Assembly: GCA_949825025.1 (NCBI GenBank)
Contig: OX463781.1
Location: 20,653,630-20,717,629 of the forward strand
Source: Siphlonurus alternatus
Taxonomy: Eukaryota; Arthropoda; Insecta; Ephemeroptera; Siphlonuridae
DNA length: 64,000 bases
Direction of reading: 5' to 3'
In this document: positions 25,123 through 38,235 of the stretch, piece by piece
How positions within the stretch are numbered: position 1 is the stretch's first letter
How the letters are laid out: every line of letters begins with the position of its first letter
Translations under genes and position numbers: made by a program
The notes under the pieces: generated by a model
What the model was told of the DNA's origin: nothing
The model's database searches: none
The model's input: only the letters and a program-made list of their open reading frames with translations

Positions 25123-26702
25123 GCATATACTCACCAACACTTCACCTACATAGCACAACAAGGAATACATACTTGAAGTCTTATCTTATAGCATACTGCA
25201 TGTCATGTTGACGTTTATATAAAAATATATACGAATAACAACATACGTAACATTATTTTTTCCAAAAGATTTTATAAAACTGTAATATGTAATATTGTAT
25301 TTTTTTTTTTTACTAAATTTTTCTTTCCTACACAAAATGAATTCATACATACAATTAATTATATTATTAACATTTCTTTGATTTCTTACAAATTTTAAAA
25401 AAAAAATACTACCAATAGTGTAATATGACCAAGAAAATTGGATTTTCATTCACATGCACGTTAAATCATACTTATTATTAAATATATTTTAAGATGCACG
25501 ACTAGAAATATTATAGTAATGTGTAGCGTTTCAGTGATCATTGATCATACATGGATCTATAAAATTAAACCAGGAATGTTGAAATAATTTGGTAAAATTC
25601 CCAATACTTCTATACATTACAGATATTATAAGATTTTGAATAGTGAGGAAAGAGGCAGCAATTTTTTGTTTTTACGTTTTTTAATGTAACTGATGAAGTT
25701 TAAATTCCACAAGAAGATTCTGTGTTGAAAATATCATTTATGCTACTTCCCCATCACAATACGAGCCAAGCCATATATTATAATATTCAGTAATTAGCTT
25801 TTTAATCTTAAATTCCAAGTTTCACTTATAGTTTTTTTAAGACAAAATATTATATATATAAATTCATTCATTTACCCTTTCTTAGTCATACACTATATAG
25901 AAATAAAATAAATCATGCATCTCATTTTATATTCATTGATCCACATTTTAGCACGTCTTATATAGAAATCAATCGCTCCTTCTGTATCCTCATAATACTT
26001 TCAACTCACGTTTTTGTATATTTATAATCGATATTTTTAGTACCCCGGATGAGTATATTTTTTGTATATATTAACAACAGCTGATTACTTTTTGAATATA
26101 TTATCTGTGTAGTGCAGTGTACCATCATTTAACTGTTGTTTTCAAGCTATTTATGACTTATTTTTTTGTTGATGACTATGCATTGTAAATGTGTATAATC
26201 AAAATGACGTCACTACTATGACGTCAGTGATTTTTATTAATAAAAATAAAAATAAAAGTGGAGCTTCACAAGAGCTAAGTCAGCTTATAATAAAGCGATA
26301 TAGAAGCAAGAACACTTTAAAAAATGTCAACAAGCATAAGCAAAGCACGCTTCTTCTCGTATGATCAGGTTAAACTTACGGTGGGTAAAAGCTTGTTAAT
26401 GCTGCTTTTTATTCTTAGATACGTTATTTGGCCTTATTCTGTTATAATTAGAATGATAAAGGTTTTAATTTGATATAAATTTGTTCCTAACCTGAATATT
26501 ATTATAGCTTATACTTTATAGAGTATATTTTACATATTAAGAAAATATATATTTCTATATATTATATATTTTTTATCTTTCTGAATGATGAGTAGATTTT
26601 AACAAACAAAATAATGTGTTGTAGAATTAAATTATGCATTAATCATAATACTTTATGAATATATTATTATTATTATTTATAATGTTTTAGGGGTCCAAAG
26701 CC
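25119..26702. other. AT-rich non-coding DNA
   Basis: No gene. Two TGACGTCA palindromes lie 14 bp apart, start to start (26205 and 26219). Confidence 0.5.
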
Positions 26703-26850
26703 TGTATTACACCATATACAATTTTTTGCATACAATTTTTCCTTGCAAGAAAATTTCATCTCCATATCCACACAAACAAATGGAGAGTTCAAGTTTTCTT
26801 GTAAGGAAAAATTGTATGCAATAGTTAGAAAAATTGTATCATGTAATACC
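26703..26850. repeat. 148-bp foldback / MITE
   Basis: The arms 26703-26753 and 26794-26850 are inverted copies (GTATTACAxxATxxACAATTTTT, TGCATACAATTTTTCCTT). The 40-nt loop itself pairs TCTCCAT with ATGGAGA. There is no coding capacity, and the target duplication is not clear. Confidence 0.75.
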
Positions 26851-28639
26851 GACTTAACCTTATAAAAATAACAACTTGAAAAAATATTTTATTTATGGCT
26901 TAAGTTTTATTTTCGTACAAGTTTTTATTTTTAGATTGTGCCCATGTGAAAGCTGTTAGATATAAGGGGGTTGAAGTCCCATCACTTTATGAACTTTACT
27001 TTGAAAATTTGGTGGACTCATATAATGTATATATTATACAATATGCTTTATCGAAACAAATTCAATGTTATATAATATTACATCGGCTATTGCGTAGCAA
27101 CCAAAATTCCATCCCAGCAGCAACTATAATAGAACATTATAGAGAATAAGGTAGGGAGGGACTACCAGCGGTCTATCTAATTTGAGGCTTCTGAAGAGGG
27201 AGGTTGATCGAAGTTTGTTGAACGATGTGTGGTGGAATATAAAATAGATCGCACAACAAACTTAATATACCCTCCCTCTATCACTTAAAAAAACATAAAT
27301 CTTATAAGATCAAACTATATACCAAAAAACAAAATTTTTACCAAGGTTTCCATGCAATAGTAAAAAAAGAACATTTTTTGAACATGATCAAAGTAACATT
27401 TAAAATTTTGAATACATTATTAGTTTGATGTTTTAGATATTTTACAGGTATAGACGACTTTGTGGTAAATGTGAGAAGAATCTGTAGCTGCTTATAGTTT
27501 AGAGTGTTGTACACGAAGCGCAAAAGGGGACAGACATCTGGATCAATGACAACATAATCCTGTGCCGGCCACAATTTCTCCAACCACCCTCTCCCACACT
27601 CGCCAGCACAGTCTTACCGTCTCCGGGGCAACCTATACATTCACCCTCTGGCCGTTATATTCTCCTGCTACCATGGCACATACAGGTTTCTCTATATATA
27701 TATATATATATATTTATCATATATATTCCCTGGGCGAACTCTATATCATATATTCCCTTGCTGTGAGGAAACAATACCGCAGACTTTGTCCCCCCCCCTC
27801 CTCCCACTTCCCTTCTTCTCCTTCCCTCCTTTCGCAATGTATAAGTCGCTTTTGCTCTCTCTCTTAGTAAGCTTATCATCAGAAACATACATGCCTTTGA
27901 ATTTAATAATAGAATATTATTCAAGTATAAATTCAATTGAAATTTAATTTAAATATATATCTTAATATTTTTTTTAAAGTTGCAGTTCATTTTGAAATGG
28001 TTTTTGAATTATATTTTTCTTTATGTTTCTTATTTGTAAGTAATTAACGTAATTAAACGGACAGTATTATAAAAACCACATGCTTCATTGTACAATTAAC
28101 TTAGCATTTTACACAACAAAACTTATTTTATCCCACTATTTTTGTATATTGTAATAGATAATTTTAATTGCAACAAAAATAAATATAATTGATAATATGT
28201 ATATTGTGTAATATTATACAATATTTATGCAAGTGCATCCTCGAACTTCAAAGAGGATCAAGACAATTGATTTTTTATAAAATTTTCCATACTGTATTTG
28301 TTTTGTTATGAATTATATTTTTTAATACGAAACATTTTGATTCGGTTAAAAAATATTGAATAAGTCATACTATTATTTAGAACTTTTTGATAGTATAATA
28401 TTATTATTCACGTTACATGCATGGCTATTATATTAAATAAATTTTTCCCCGCGTGCATATATAAAAATATAATTTTATTTAGTTACAGTAAACAGAAAAT
28501 GCAATATATTAAACGTAAATAAACACAAATCTATAAAAAATAATGTCATCAATAAGTATATATTATTAAATAAAGTATACATTAATTTTCATAATAACAA
28601 ACATAGTTTTATAGAGCGAGCAAATTGTAAAGTATTTGC
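26851..28639. other. AT-rich non-coding DNA
   Basis: A 67-codon plus-strand frame at 26946-27149 (MKAVRYKGVEVPSLYELYFE at its start) is unusually non-repetitive, but I do not recognise it and it has no supporting context. (TA)n lies at about 27692-27712. A GC-richer pyrimidine patch at 27540-27870 has no clear function. Confidence 0.4.
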
Positions 28640-28840
28640 ATTGTTTGTGTCAATTACTGTGGTTGGTGGCTGCATCACGCACGTCGTGTGACCCCGGCGT
28701 GACAGTCCGGCCCTAATTATGACGCTGATCCAGAGCAGGGGCAATGTGTGCTCGTGTCATCGCGTCGTGCGGGAGCCGCCCTGCACGTCGCAGCTCGTCA
28801 CGAACTCGAATAATAACCTGGCGGGGTCCTTTAATTTCTT
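28640..28840. other. GC-rich, CpG-rich island
   Basis: CACGCACGTCGTGTGACCCCGG, TCATCGCGTCGTGCGGGAG and CTGCACGTCGCAGCTCGTCACG lie in otherwise AT-rich DNA. ACGTC and CGTCG recur. No long open frame. It could be an untranslated exon or a decayed element. Confidence 0.4.
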
Positions 28841-28918
28841 GCCCACAAACAGTTTTAATCATATATGGGTATTTAATTTGTAATTAACGTGGAAAAGAGA
28901 GAAGAAGCGGGAATCGTA

Positions 28919-29092
<174 letters not shown>

Positions 29093-29433
29093 GAACTGAA
29101 AATTGGTCATAAAATTTGAGAATAAAATAGATTTTTTTTAAATCTGTTGTGATACATTTTGTTTTTCATTACGTGAAATTTAATTTATTAATCAATTAAT
29201 ATAGTGTAATAATTTTATTGCTTTTTATTTTCATTTATAATTGATGATAATTGTGTTTAAGCCCCACTTTTGTGTTGCTGATTTTAGTTTCAATATCTGT
29301 ATACAAGATTTCCACAGTTTTTGTTAAGTAAAAGCTGATATGGCTTCTGCTATATTCAACAGGTTTTAAAGCTAGGATAATAATATTCTACGCCCATGTA
29401 GAATTTTCAGTCTACCACAAGGAAGAGGGGGAG

Positions 29434-29435
<2 letters not shown>

Positions 29436-29495
<60 letters not shown>
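29436..29495. repeat. (GA)30 microsatellite
   Basis: An uninterrupted GA array. Confidence 0.95.
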
Positions 29496-29498
<3 letters not shown>

Positions 29499-29542
29499 GT
29501 GATCACAGATGATCCTAAAACATATGGGGAGGCATGACTTAG

Positions 29543-29865
29543 AGAGAAGTGTTCCAGAAAAAGCATCACGTGACGTCACATCAGTTTATGAATCGAAGAG
29601 AAGTCCACGGTTCCCTCAGTCTAATCTCAGCGAATGTTCGGTCGTCTCTCTCTTATCCCGCCTCGATGTATCCATGTATAAATAACAAAAATTTCAAGAT
29701 TGCTTCAGAAATGCATTACTATCGTGTGACGTCACAGCTTACGAGTTAAAGGGAAGTGTATTATAAGATTGCTCCAGAAGTGCATCATGCTTATATGTGA
29801 CGTCACAGTTTGTGAGATGAAGAGAAGTGTAAGATTGCTCCAGAAGTGCATCACGCCTGCCCCTA
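29543..29865 (+). repeat. CRE-bearing 66-69 bp tandem repeats
   Basis: Unit starts lie at about 29543, 29696, 29765 and 29831 (last copy partial). The core is AAGATTGCTCCAGAAGTGCAT, then about 10 variable bases, TGTGACGTCACAG, then a GAAGAGAAGTGT tail. The first unit is lengthened by a SINE fragment. Each complete unit carries a TGACGTCA palindrome. Confidence 0.85.
29603..29690 (+). mobile_element. 5'-truncated SINE fragment
   Basis: CCACGGTTCCCTCAGTC and CTCAGCGAATG match the body of the 5S-type SINE at 55774-56158 in the same orientation. The end GTATCCxTGTA plus an A-rich tail matches its 3' end. The central part is partly deleted. It lies within the tandem-repeat cluster. Confidence 0.75.
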
Positions 29866-32800
29866 ACTCACGTGGCGTGATTGCTTTACATAAAGAGAGA
29901 GAGAGAGAGATGATGATGATGATACAGTTTGGTGAGCAGGCTGACGGTCGTGACTCCAGAATCAATTATCTCGTAACTAGTCATTACAGTATAATACATA
30001 CACTGGCTGCTGCTGCACTACTGAGAGCACTCTGACACAGGAGGGAGAATTTAACTCGGTGGTGCTTATGACCTTTCTCGTCTTAACTTCATTGCCATCT
30101 CATCATCACTGCTATATGATTATATGCACGATGGAGGGAATTAAAAATAAATCTAGATGTAGAAATTAATTGTCATTTTCATTTTATTACGTAGGAGATA
30201 GCTTAACATTCCAGAATCAAGCAAAGGAAAAGGAAAACACTGAAAATTTTCTGTAGATTATATCATTTTGGTATAAAATGGTTAATTTTACAAAATCTCT
30301 TTATAGCTAGGGAGAGTCTTAGTCACATGCCATCTATATACTGTGGAAAGGTGCAAAGAACAAATTAAGGCAGTTTTAGCACGGTAAAATAAATTAATGT
30401 GTAATCATAATCATGTTAAGTTTTCATTAGAGTCAACATAGCAGTTAAATAAATGCGAAATAACATTTTTTTTTTAAATACTTAAATTTATAGCAAACTT
30501 GGTATTTGATATTCAGAAAAAAAAGTATATATAAATAAATTGGGAATGAGTCGGTCCAACCTTCTCCATGCATTAATCGAAATCATCATAAAAATTAACA
30601 TAATAGGTATTTTAATATAAATCTTAATTAATAATGTCTAATTACAAATCCACAGAAAGCATTCAAAACGTGCCTATTCAGGCAAAATACGATAATTAAG
30701 ACTAATGTCGAAGGTATAATTTTCCTTCAGTATATCCCCTCCATAATTATATCTGCTATTATAATTATTTTATTTTATTATTTTTTATGAAAATTAAAAT
30801 TTAAAAAACTTTTGTTCCTATCGTAATTTTCTAGAATGAGCTCTCAATCAACAGCAGCTGTTTTTATTTCTTTTGTTAATTTATAATAATTAGTTCAGTG
30901 AGTGTGTACGATTGTTAAACTACACACCTGCACGATCCCACATGCTGTGTCACGTGTAAATAATACTGGCCACATTCTTTCAACATTACATCAAGATCAA
31001 ACTCATGTTTCTATATATTTTCAGTATTTAAAAAAATAAATAAACTATTGATTACAAAACCAGTTCAAATGTGTGTGAATGATCCATTCATTAGTCATTT
31101 TAGCATAACAAATTAAATTACAAAAATATAAAATTTCACATTAAAATGAGGACAAGTAAGGAAATACTATTATGATTAACTTATATAGATAAAGTTGATG
31201 ATGTTTTTATGTTATTTTTGTTAAAAGTTTGCACTACATTATATTTGTTAGGCTACATTTGCAGGTCTAATTATTACAATAGGTAAAAAAGAGAGCACAC
31301 TATTACTGAAAACTCTAGCATTTACATTGTTAATAGTGATTGTTGGATGAGTTAAGGGGAGAGAGAGAGACAAACACATGAGCGTGACGACGATATAGCA
31401 AGCTAGACTCCTCCAACGCGGTTCGATCATTTGTGGCCATAGCGAATTGGCCATGCAGCCATGCAGTTTTCGTAGGCAATCCCAGGCTGTATGCTTCACT
31501 GAACCGAACCAAGATGAGAACAAACGTGTAACAATTGAGTAAAACCCTATACCTCATTATTAAAAATAAAAATTAGTATTTTTTTTTATTTATTTACTTT
31601 TATTTTATATAAATAAAAAATATATATAACTTTAAAATTGTTAAAATTCAATTGGAGCACAAATAATTTTGTAGACAAGCATATATCCTTGACTTTTTTT
31701 TTCACTTACTTTGATTTCAAACAGATAAATGCAATTATTTGCAATGTAAGTTCAATATCACAATGTTTGTGCAGTAATAAAAAAAAAGTAATTCGCACCT
31801 AAGTTAAGGTTGACTGAGGGTACTTTGATTTATGCTAACGGAAGTGAATGGAAAAAAAATCTAACTTACCGGAAAGTGTACTAAGCTGTATAAATATTGC
31901 TTCAATAGTTCTGATAATTCATTTTCTATTGTTACGAATTTTACATCACACCGCTGAACAATATTGATGCAGCTGGTTTACTTGCGTTGGTAATGCACGC
32001 AGTTTACTTATAGAGGTATAGTTAAATCTTTTGGGATGGATCTATTATTTCTCCAAATAAATCAAATAATGAAATAAAAAACTTATATCATATTATTATG
32101 TGCAATGACTATGGGATATAATTAATATAACTATAAAATTAACTTAGAGGTTGCCGGTATAATAAGAGTTACTGGAAAGTTCAAGTCAGCAATAGAGATC
32201 ATTAAATGGTCTATAAACAATTAAATATGGAGTCTGATCATCGCACCGTAGTCTTTGCGAAAAAGTTTGCACTGATCCCACTGAATATTATAATATTATC
32301 GATACAACATTTATAATATATAATGCAATAATTTATCTATTAATTAATTTATGGAAAATAAAACTTGCAAATATATCTTATCAATTAAATTTAAACATTT
32401 TTTTAAGGATAACATGTATTTTTTTTTTATTATTTTATCAGATTCTTCCGATCATTTTTTTTTTTTTTTATAAACTACTCTATTAAAATTTATCAATGGT
32501 CTTATTTTATATCATAAGCTATTGTAATTCTTCAAATTCAATAATTTATTTATTTACAATATTAGTTACAATACTTACAATACATGTAAAAAATCACTCA
32601 CAAAGAAGAGCAAGAAATGTATAAAATTATGCTTTTATCCAGAGAAAGGTAGTGCTCGGTTATTGCAAATGTCGAATTTCTGATTTTGTATCTGAATGTA
32701 CAGACGTTTGCATAAAAAGCACGAGTTGCCACTGTCATGCATTACAAATAAATGCACTTTATTAACTTGGGTATACTCATGACATTACCATGCCATGGAG

Positions 32801-33609
32801 GACATGGAGGTTCCAATTCAATTCACAACAAGATATTTATAATAAAGATCAGACAAAGATAACCATGCAAAAGCTCGTAATTGCACCTAGCAATATATAC
32901 AAATCTGATTACTTCCATTTGGGTGAAAGAATTTTGTATTTACGAACGGCTGTAAGTACTGTCTGCCATTAGTTTGTTAAGACTGTTTAACGCTAATGAT
33001 AATGAACACTAACTGTCATCTTAGCTCAAGCTAAAGTGTATACTCAAGTCGCGATTTACATCTGTATTCCTCATTACGGCACGATTGCAATCAATGAAGC
33101 AGTGAAACAAATCGCTCTGCGTCAGCTGGCTGATGAGGTTAGTAGAACGTCACTGCATGCTTTACTTTTCTCACCATTAGCAATGTCATTTAATGCAATT
33201 AACACAAACGTCACGATGTATAAATACTATAAATATTCATGGCAAAAAAAAAAAAAAACTTTCAAGATAATGTCAATTAATATTAATAATTTTAAATACA
33301 AAGGTATAAAATTAATAATAAAAAAATAATATTATGAGTTCTGGTATGCCACAAAAAAAAATGAATAATGATACATGCATTCATGCAAGAATGTACACAT
33401 ATTTTTTTACATACATGAAGTATACATTCATAATTAAGTACTGCACTATTATTCGTGTTATTATAGATAATTTTTAAGGTCGAAACACACAAATTTAATA
33501 TTAATACTGCGTCAAATGCATGAAAATCATCTCAATAACAATAATTGACAACATTGATAAAGCTCTCTTTAATAGCATTGATCTATGACATATATATTCA
33601 GCATGTTGT
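29866..33609. other. AT-rich non-coding DNA
   Basis: No gene supported. A GA tract and (GAT)n lie at 29896-29922. A 91-codon minus-strand frame at 31248-31523 has no recognisable motif. Confidence 0.5.
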
Positions 33610-33956
33610 TTAAAGGCATACTGGCCTCAAATTACAAATCAGACAGTCACCAAGTGGGTTTAGAGTATATAATCAACATTCGCATCATTTTTTTCCACGC
33701 GTGATGCATCCGTGCGAAGTCGCAGTTCAAAGTAAGAAATTTAGTCCTTCATGACGTCACGAAGTCCTTGATGACGTCACAACTCAATGCTAATCGGTGC
33801 TAGCTGTGAGTTGTGACGTCAGCAAGGACTTTTTTTTACAGCGCGACTTCGCACAGACGCACCGCGCGCAGGTAAAAATAATACGAATGTTGATTATAAA
33901 CTTGAGCAACACTTAATGTCTGTCTAATTTGTAATTTGAGGCCTGTATACCTTTAA
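33610..33956. mobile_element. TTAA-flanked foldback MITE, 339 bp
   Basis: It is bounded by TTAA at 33610-33613 and 33953-33956. The terminal inverted repeat starts AGGCATACTGGCCTCAAATT (left) and, reversed, AGGTATACAGGCCTCAAATT (right). The arms extend about 150 bp inward through CGAAGTCGC/GCGACTTCG and AGTCCTT/AAGGACT words to a GTGCTAGC centre. Three TGACGTCA palindromes lie near the centre (33752, 33772, 33814). No coding. The TTAA flanks suggest mobilisation by a piggyBac-like transposase. Confidence 0.8.
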
Positions 33957-36589
33957 CAACATATTTAGTACTTGATTTACCCATACAATAGATAAGGACT
34001 TATCTGTTCTCTGATTTAACTGTATACTGTTATTGCTACTAGAGAGATTGAGTTAATTCCTTCAACAACATAAACTTTAAAGTTTCGAATTCAGTCATGA
34101 CAACTGTTCTAGGGGGGTGAGAGGTTCATGCCAGTTACTTGAAGCCATGCAGTCACCGGGCAAAGATTGTATGCAGTACATAATTGGTGCATCCAGACTT
34201 TTCCCTGAAGAGCGACATGGAGCAACTGTCCATTGTCCATCCAACCTACATAACCATCATTACAACAAAACCCTTCAACAGTATAGTTTCCTGCATTGAG
34301 CCGACACAACACACAAGCTTCACTTACATTCTACTATGTAGCTGCTTTCATTATAGTACTGAAATAAATAAAGTGGTTACTTCTCTATGCAATAATGCAC
34401 AATACCTCATTTCTATACTATTCAGTCAAGTTAGGATGTATTATTTAGATATCTAGAACAGGAAGTTTTATTGTTGTAGTTCTTTGTAAATCGTTATACG
34501 ACGACGTGTTATTGTAATTGCTTATATGTGCTTCTTTAAATCTGCACATCATTTAAAAAATAACAATATTATAGTACATTTAAATTTGACAGTGCAATTA
34601 TTATAAATTTCTTGTAATTCAGTTTCCTGGTTTATAGTCAAACTCAATTCTTTATAAGCATAAACTCTTCAAAAAAAAGAGCTTCTATTCAATATGCTAC
34701 ACATATTATTATTATTATTTTTTATTATTACCAGCCAAATTTACTTTAATTTCCACGTTTTATCATGCAGAGATAGTAAAAAGAGATGAAATTTGTGAAT
34801 AGATATAGTATTTTATTTTTTACTAGCTGCTATAAATTATCTTTACTAAAACAAGTTAAATAATTGTATAGCGTTTTAAAATTTGAAGCAATAATTATGA
34901 TATAGCATGTCATGTCTTTAAAAATATAAATTAAATAATAAAAAAAAAAAAAAATACAGTTAACATTACTCAGCATTTTTCATAGCTAATTAAATTAATC
35001 GCATAATATTATTGTTACAACATCCAGAAAAAAAGGTATATAAATTTTTCAATAATAATATCACATCATAATATTTGGTTGCTATATAAAAGTAAACAAA
35101 TGAAAAGAGAAAATTGAGATTTCTTAATTGTAAACAATGTAATTTACATTTTTAAATTGAACTTATAATGTATTTAAGCACTTAACTTTCTAATAATTGT
35201 TTTATGAAAACTTTACGAAAGTTAGACAATCTCCTAAACATATGTGATTTTTTGCCATTTAAAAGTAAATAGGAGAGGAACTTGAATGACTGCATAGAAT
35301 CGTAGAAATAATAGGAATAGTAACATAATATATTACAATTTTGTCAATATTATAGTTTTTTTTCCCTTTTATAGCCCTTGTAGGAATTAAAATGAAATGA
35401 TTTCGTAGAATTTTAAGTAAGCATTTTAAGGAAGAGATTTCATAAAAATTTCATAACTCTAAATTCAGAATGAAAATTCTTACTGTAAAATATTCTTTCT
35501 ATACGCCTATATAGTCTATTTACTGAGTAAATGTACTTTATTCTTTTTCATACAACTTCATTCTTTGATTGCATGCAATTAGAAATATATGTTACAAAAA
35601 TATTTATTAAATATTTTGTATTATTTAAGTTCATTTTTGAAAATACTCTTCAAAATCATCGCCTCAAAATTTAAGTTTAAATTTTATCTGGGGAAAAAAT
35701 TTAAAGGAAGGAAATAAATTTGATCCCCCTATTCTGTGGCGTCAATTTGTTAAGGTTGAAAATCCTAAACTGAATTGTTAGGAGACGATGTATCCTGGTA
35801 AACTATACAGTTACTTTCGCGCTGATTGGCAAAACAACACAATTTACAGTCCGAAGCAAGCAGGCGTTTCTAGATGTCTAATTAGCTCAATTACGCCACG
35901 CCCACCATCGCTTGCACGGTGTATGTTGAATTTTAACCTTTGTTTAATTATTTTGCATGAATTGAAGTAGTGATGGATACTTTTTTTTATGACTATGAAA
36001 ATTAACTATGTACCTTAAAACACATAATAAATAATATCATTTTACTTATGTACTGAAAATGTAAATTTATTATTTAATATTTTAGATCATAAAGCACAGT
36101 AAAAAACTGTGTGGAGTAAATAATCAATGCATTTATTTTAATTATTTTGTGATATTTATGTTTTATTTAGTATTGACGTTATCCATGACTTACCAAGATA
36201 AAATTAACATTTGAATTTTAAATTTCAACATATTTTGGCTAAATAGAAACACGAAAAAAAAAATGTTAATGTTAAATTATTGCTGATTTTAACATTTTTT
36301 TTTTTTTAATTTTTCAAGGAAATGACTACATAACAATCAATTTTAAAATAAACAAACTATTATTTTCATATTCATTATTTTAAATCATTGCAATTATTAT
36401 AAAGGTACAATTACTTGCATGATAACCAAGCCCCTCACTTTGCATACATGTGTAAATTTCTGACTCTGCGAAGAGTTTTTCTTTTTGCACCTCAAATTTG
36501 TGATTGTCAGCTCACGTTCCTCTATATTTCAAAATGATTGTCATAAACAGAATAAAGGTGACAACTTTAACTGCTTTATGTATAAATAA
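33957..36589. other. AT-rich non-coding DNA
   Basis: Weakly GC-richer patches lie at 34100-34300 (both strands open by chance) and 35780-35930. No gene recognised. Confidence 0.5.
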
Positions 36590-36712
36590 ACTTCGGTGGT
36601 CCCCGGCATGATCTGGTGCTAGCTCACATGGGGGCGCGTGCACCAGAGCGAACTGATGGACGCCAACTCGTGATGACCTCTCTGCAAAGGTCAACATACC
36701 ATGAGACGCTTA
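36590..36712 (-). other. Small GC-richer, possibly exonic segment
   Basis: Read on the minus strand, ACCTTTGCAG at about 36694-36685 could be an acceptor, followed by a short open frame (GVHQFALVHAPPCELAPDHA). The sequence is GC-richer than its neighbours (GGGGGCGCGTGCACC). The evidence is weak and I do not recognise it. Confidence 0.2.
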
Positions 36713-38069
36713 CGGAAGTCACGTGTACATATATCGTAAGTGATCCTATACTGTATTGTATGCTCTACATCACGAGAAACCATGTATAATTTCTTTCAAA
36801 GTCATCAGCTAAAAGAGATTTGTTAAGTGGATAATTTTTATTTATTTTTTTAATCGTTTTAACTTATTCATTACGTCACCATACATATAGATAGATCTAT
36901 ATTATTTTCTTATTAATGTTAAAACGTGAAGACTATTTTTTATCTTATGTACATAAAAGAACATAAAAGCTGCAGTTGTTGTTGTTGTTGTTGTTTTTTT
37001 TTTTAGGTGAAGGGAAAAAAAAAAGTTATCGTTATGCACGGAATAATCAATCAAGGAAATCTAATGTAAGTGTTATATGTATAAGTTATAAAGTACGTTA
37101 ATGTCTGACGGTAAAATATTTTCTTAGTTCTATGTGAAAATTTGTTTTACGCTTTTCAAGTCATGTGCAATTAGTTATATTATCATGTGTATTTCATCAC
37201 GAGCGTATTATACATATGGTACTGTATATACGATGTATAATTAGATCTATTTGTTTCTTGACTACGCTGCCGCGATAACTACAGTTGTCACGTTCCTTCA
37301 TTATTTATATTGGTGTTATTTATTATTATGACATAGTCACATATATCCTTTTATCAACTCTTTGAGCATGTAACAACAAGTAATGGAGAACAAATTCCAT
37401 CGATGACTTTTAATTAGAATGCCCATCAATTAACACTTGATTTTTTTTTCAAGCACTATTATATTAACTAGAGATTTTGAAATTATAAATGGGTAATAAA
37501 TATTAACTGTAGTTCTAAAATTCACAGAAAAGAGGGGTAAGCTCCCCTAGTTCTTAAATCATTTACAAGCTCTACCATAAAGAAAAAATACAATGCATTT
37601 CTTCATGGTTCTACTTTGTTTCCTCAAGAAGAGACGTTTTGAAACTGAATATCAGCTTGTACACCTAACAAGTAGTATTCAATGAATATTAAGCTAAGTA
37701 GATGTTGTATTATACTTGCACAATTTTACTGATATATACTTATACATCATTTATTGAATTATATATAATATTATGTATGCAATTCCGTGTTCTCTGAGAA
37801 AGCTATACTATGAAATGTACATTGCATCACATGATAAAAAAATAAAGGTATATAAAAAAAATAGATTGTGCAATTATTTTTTACTGAAATATAATTGGCA
37901 CGAATACAAGACATTATAAGGAAAAAAAAGAAGTTATTGTACTTATTATAAGTATATAATACTATGGACCACCATTAAGTTTTATCCAAGAAGTGCTACA
38001 TAACATGTTAAATCAATTTTAATTGGACTACTTATTGAATTAATATCTGTCATGGAACATAGATTAGTA
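36713..38069. other. AT-rich non-coding DNA
   Basis: (GTT)n at about 36973-36993. No gene. Confidence 0.55.
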
Positions 38070-38235
38070 GTTGTACGCTCCGTGCATGTGCAGCTGGGGC
38101 GGTCTGGGGAAGAGAGGGGGGGGATTTCCCGAGCACCACGCGAGGAGCCGACTGGACCCCCCGTGGTGATCACCGTTCTCCAACATGTGAGCACCAAACA
38201 CTCACGCGGCGCACCTAACCAGAACCCAGGGTAAT
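38070..38235. other. GC-rich island
   Basis: G-run and C-run rich (GAGAGGGGGGGGATTTCCCG, GACCCCCCGTGG) with CACGCGAGG and TCACGCGGCGC words. It is open on both strands, but neither product is recognisable. Function unknown. Confidence 0.35.

Noticed and set aside
31400..31450. tRNA-like GGTTCGATC word
   Set aside because: No cloverleaf can be formed around it.
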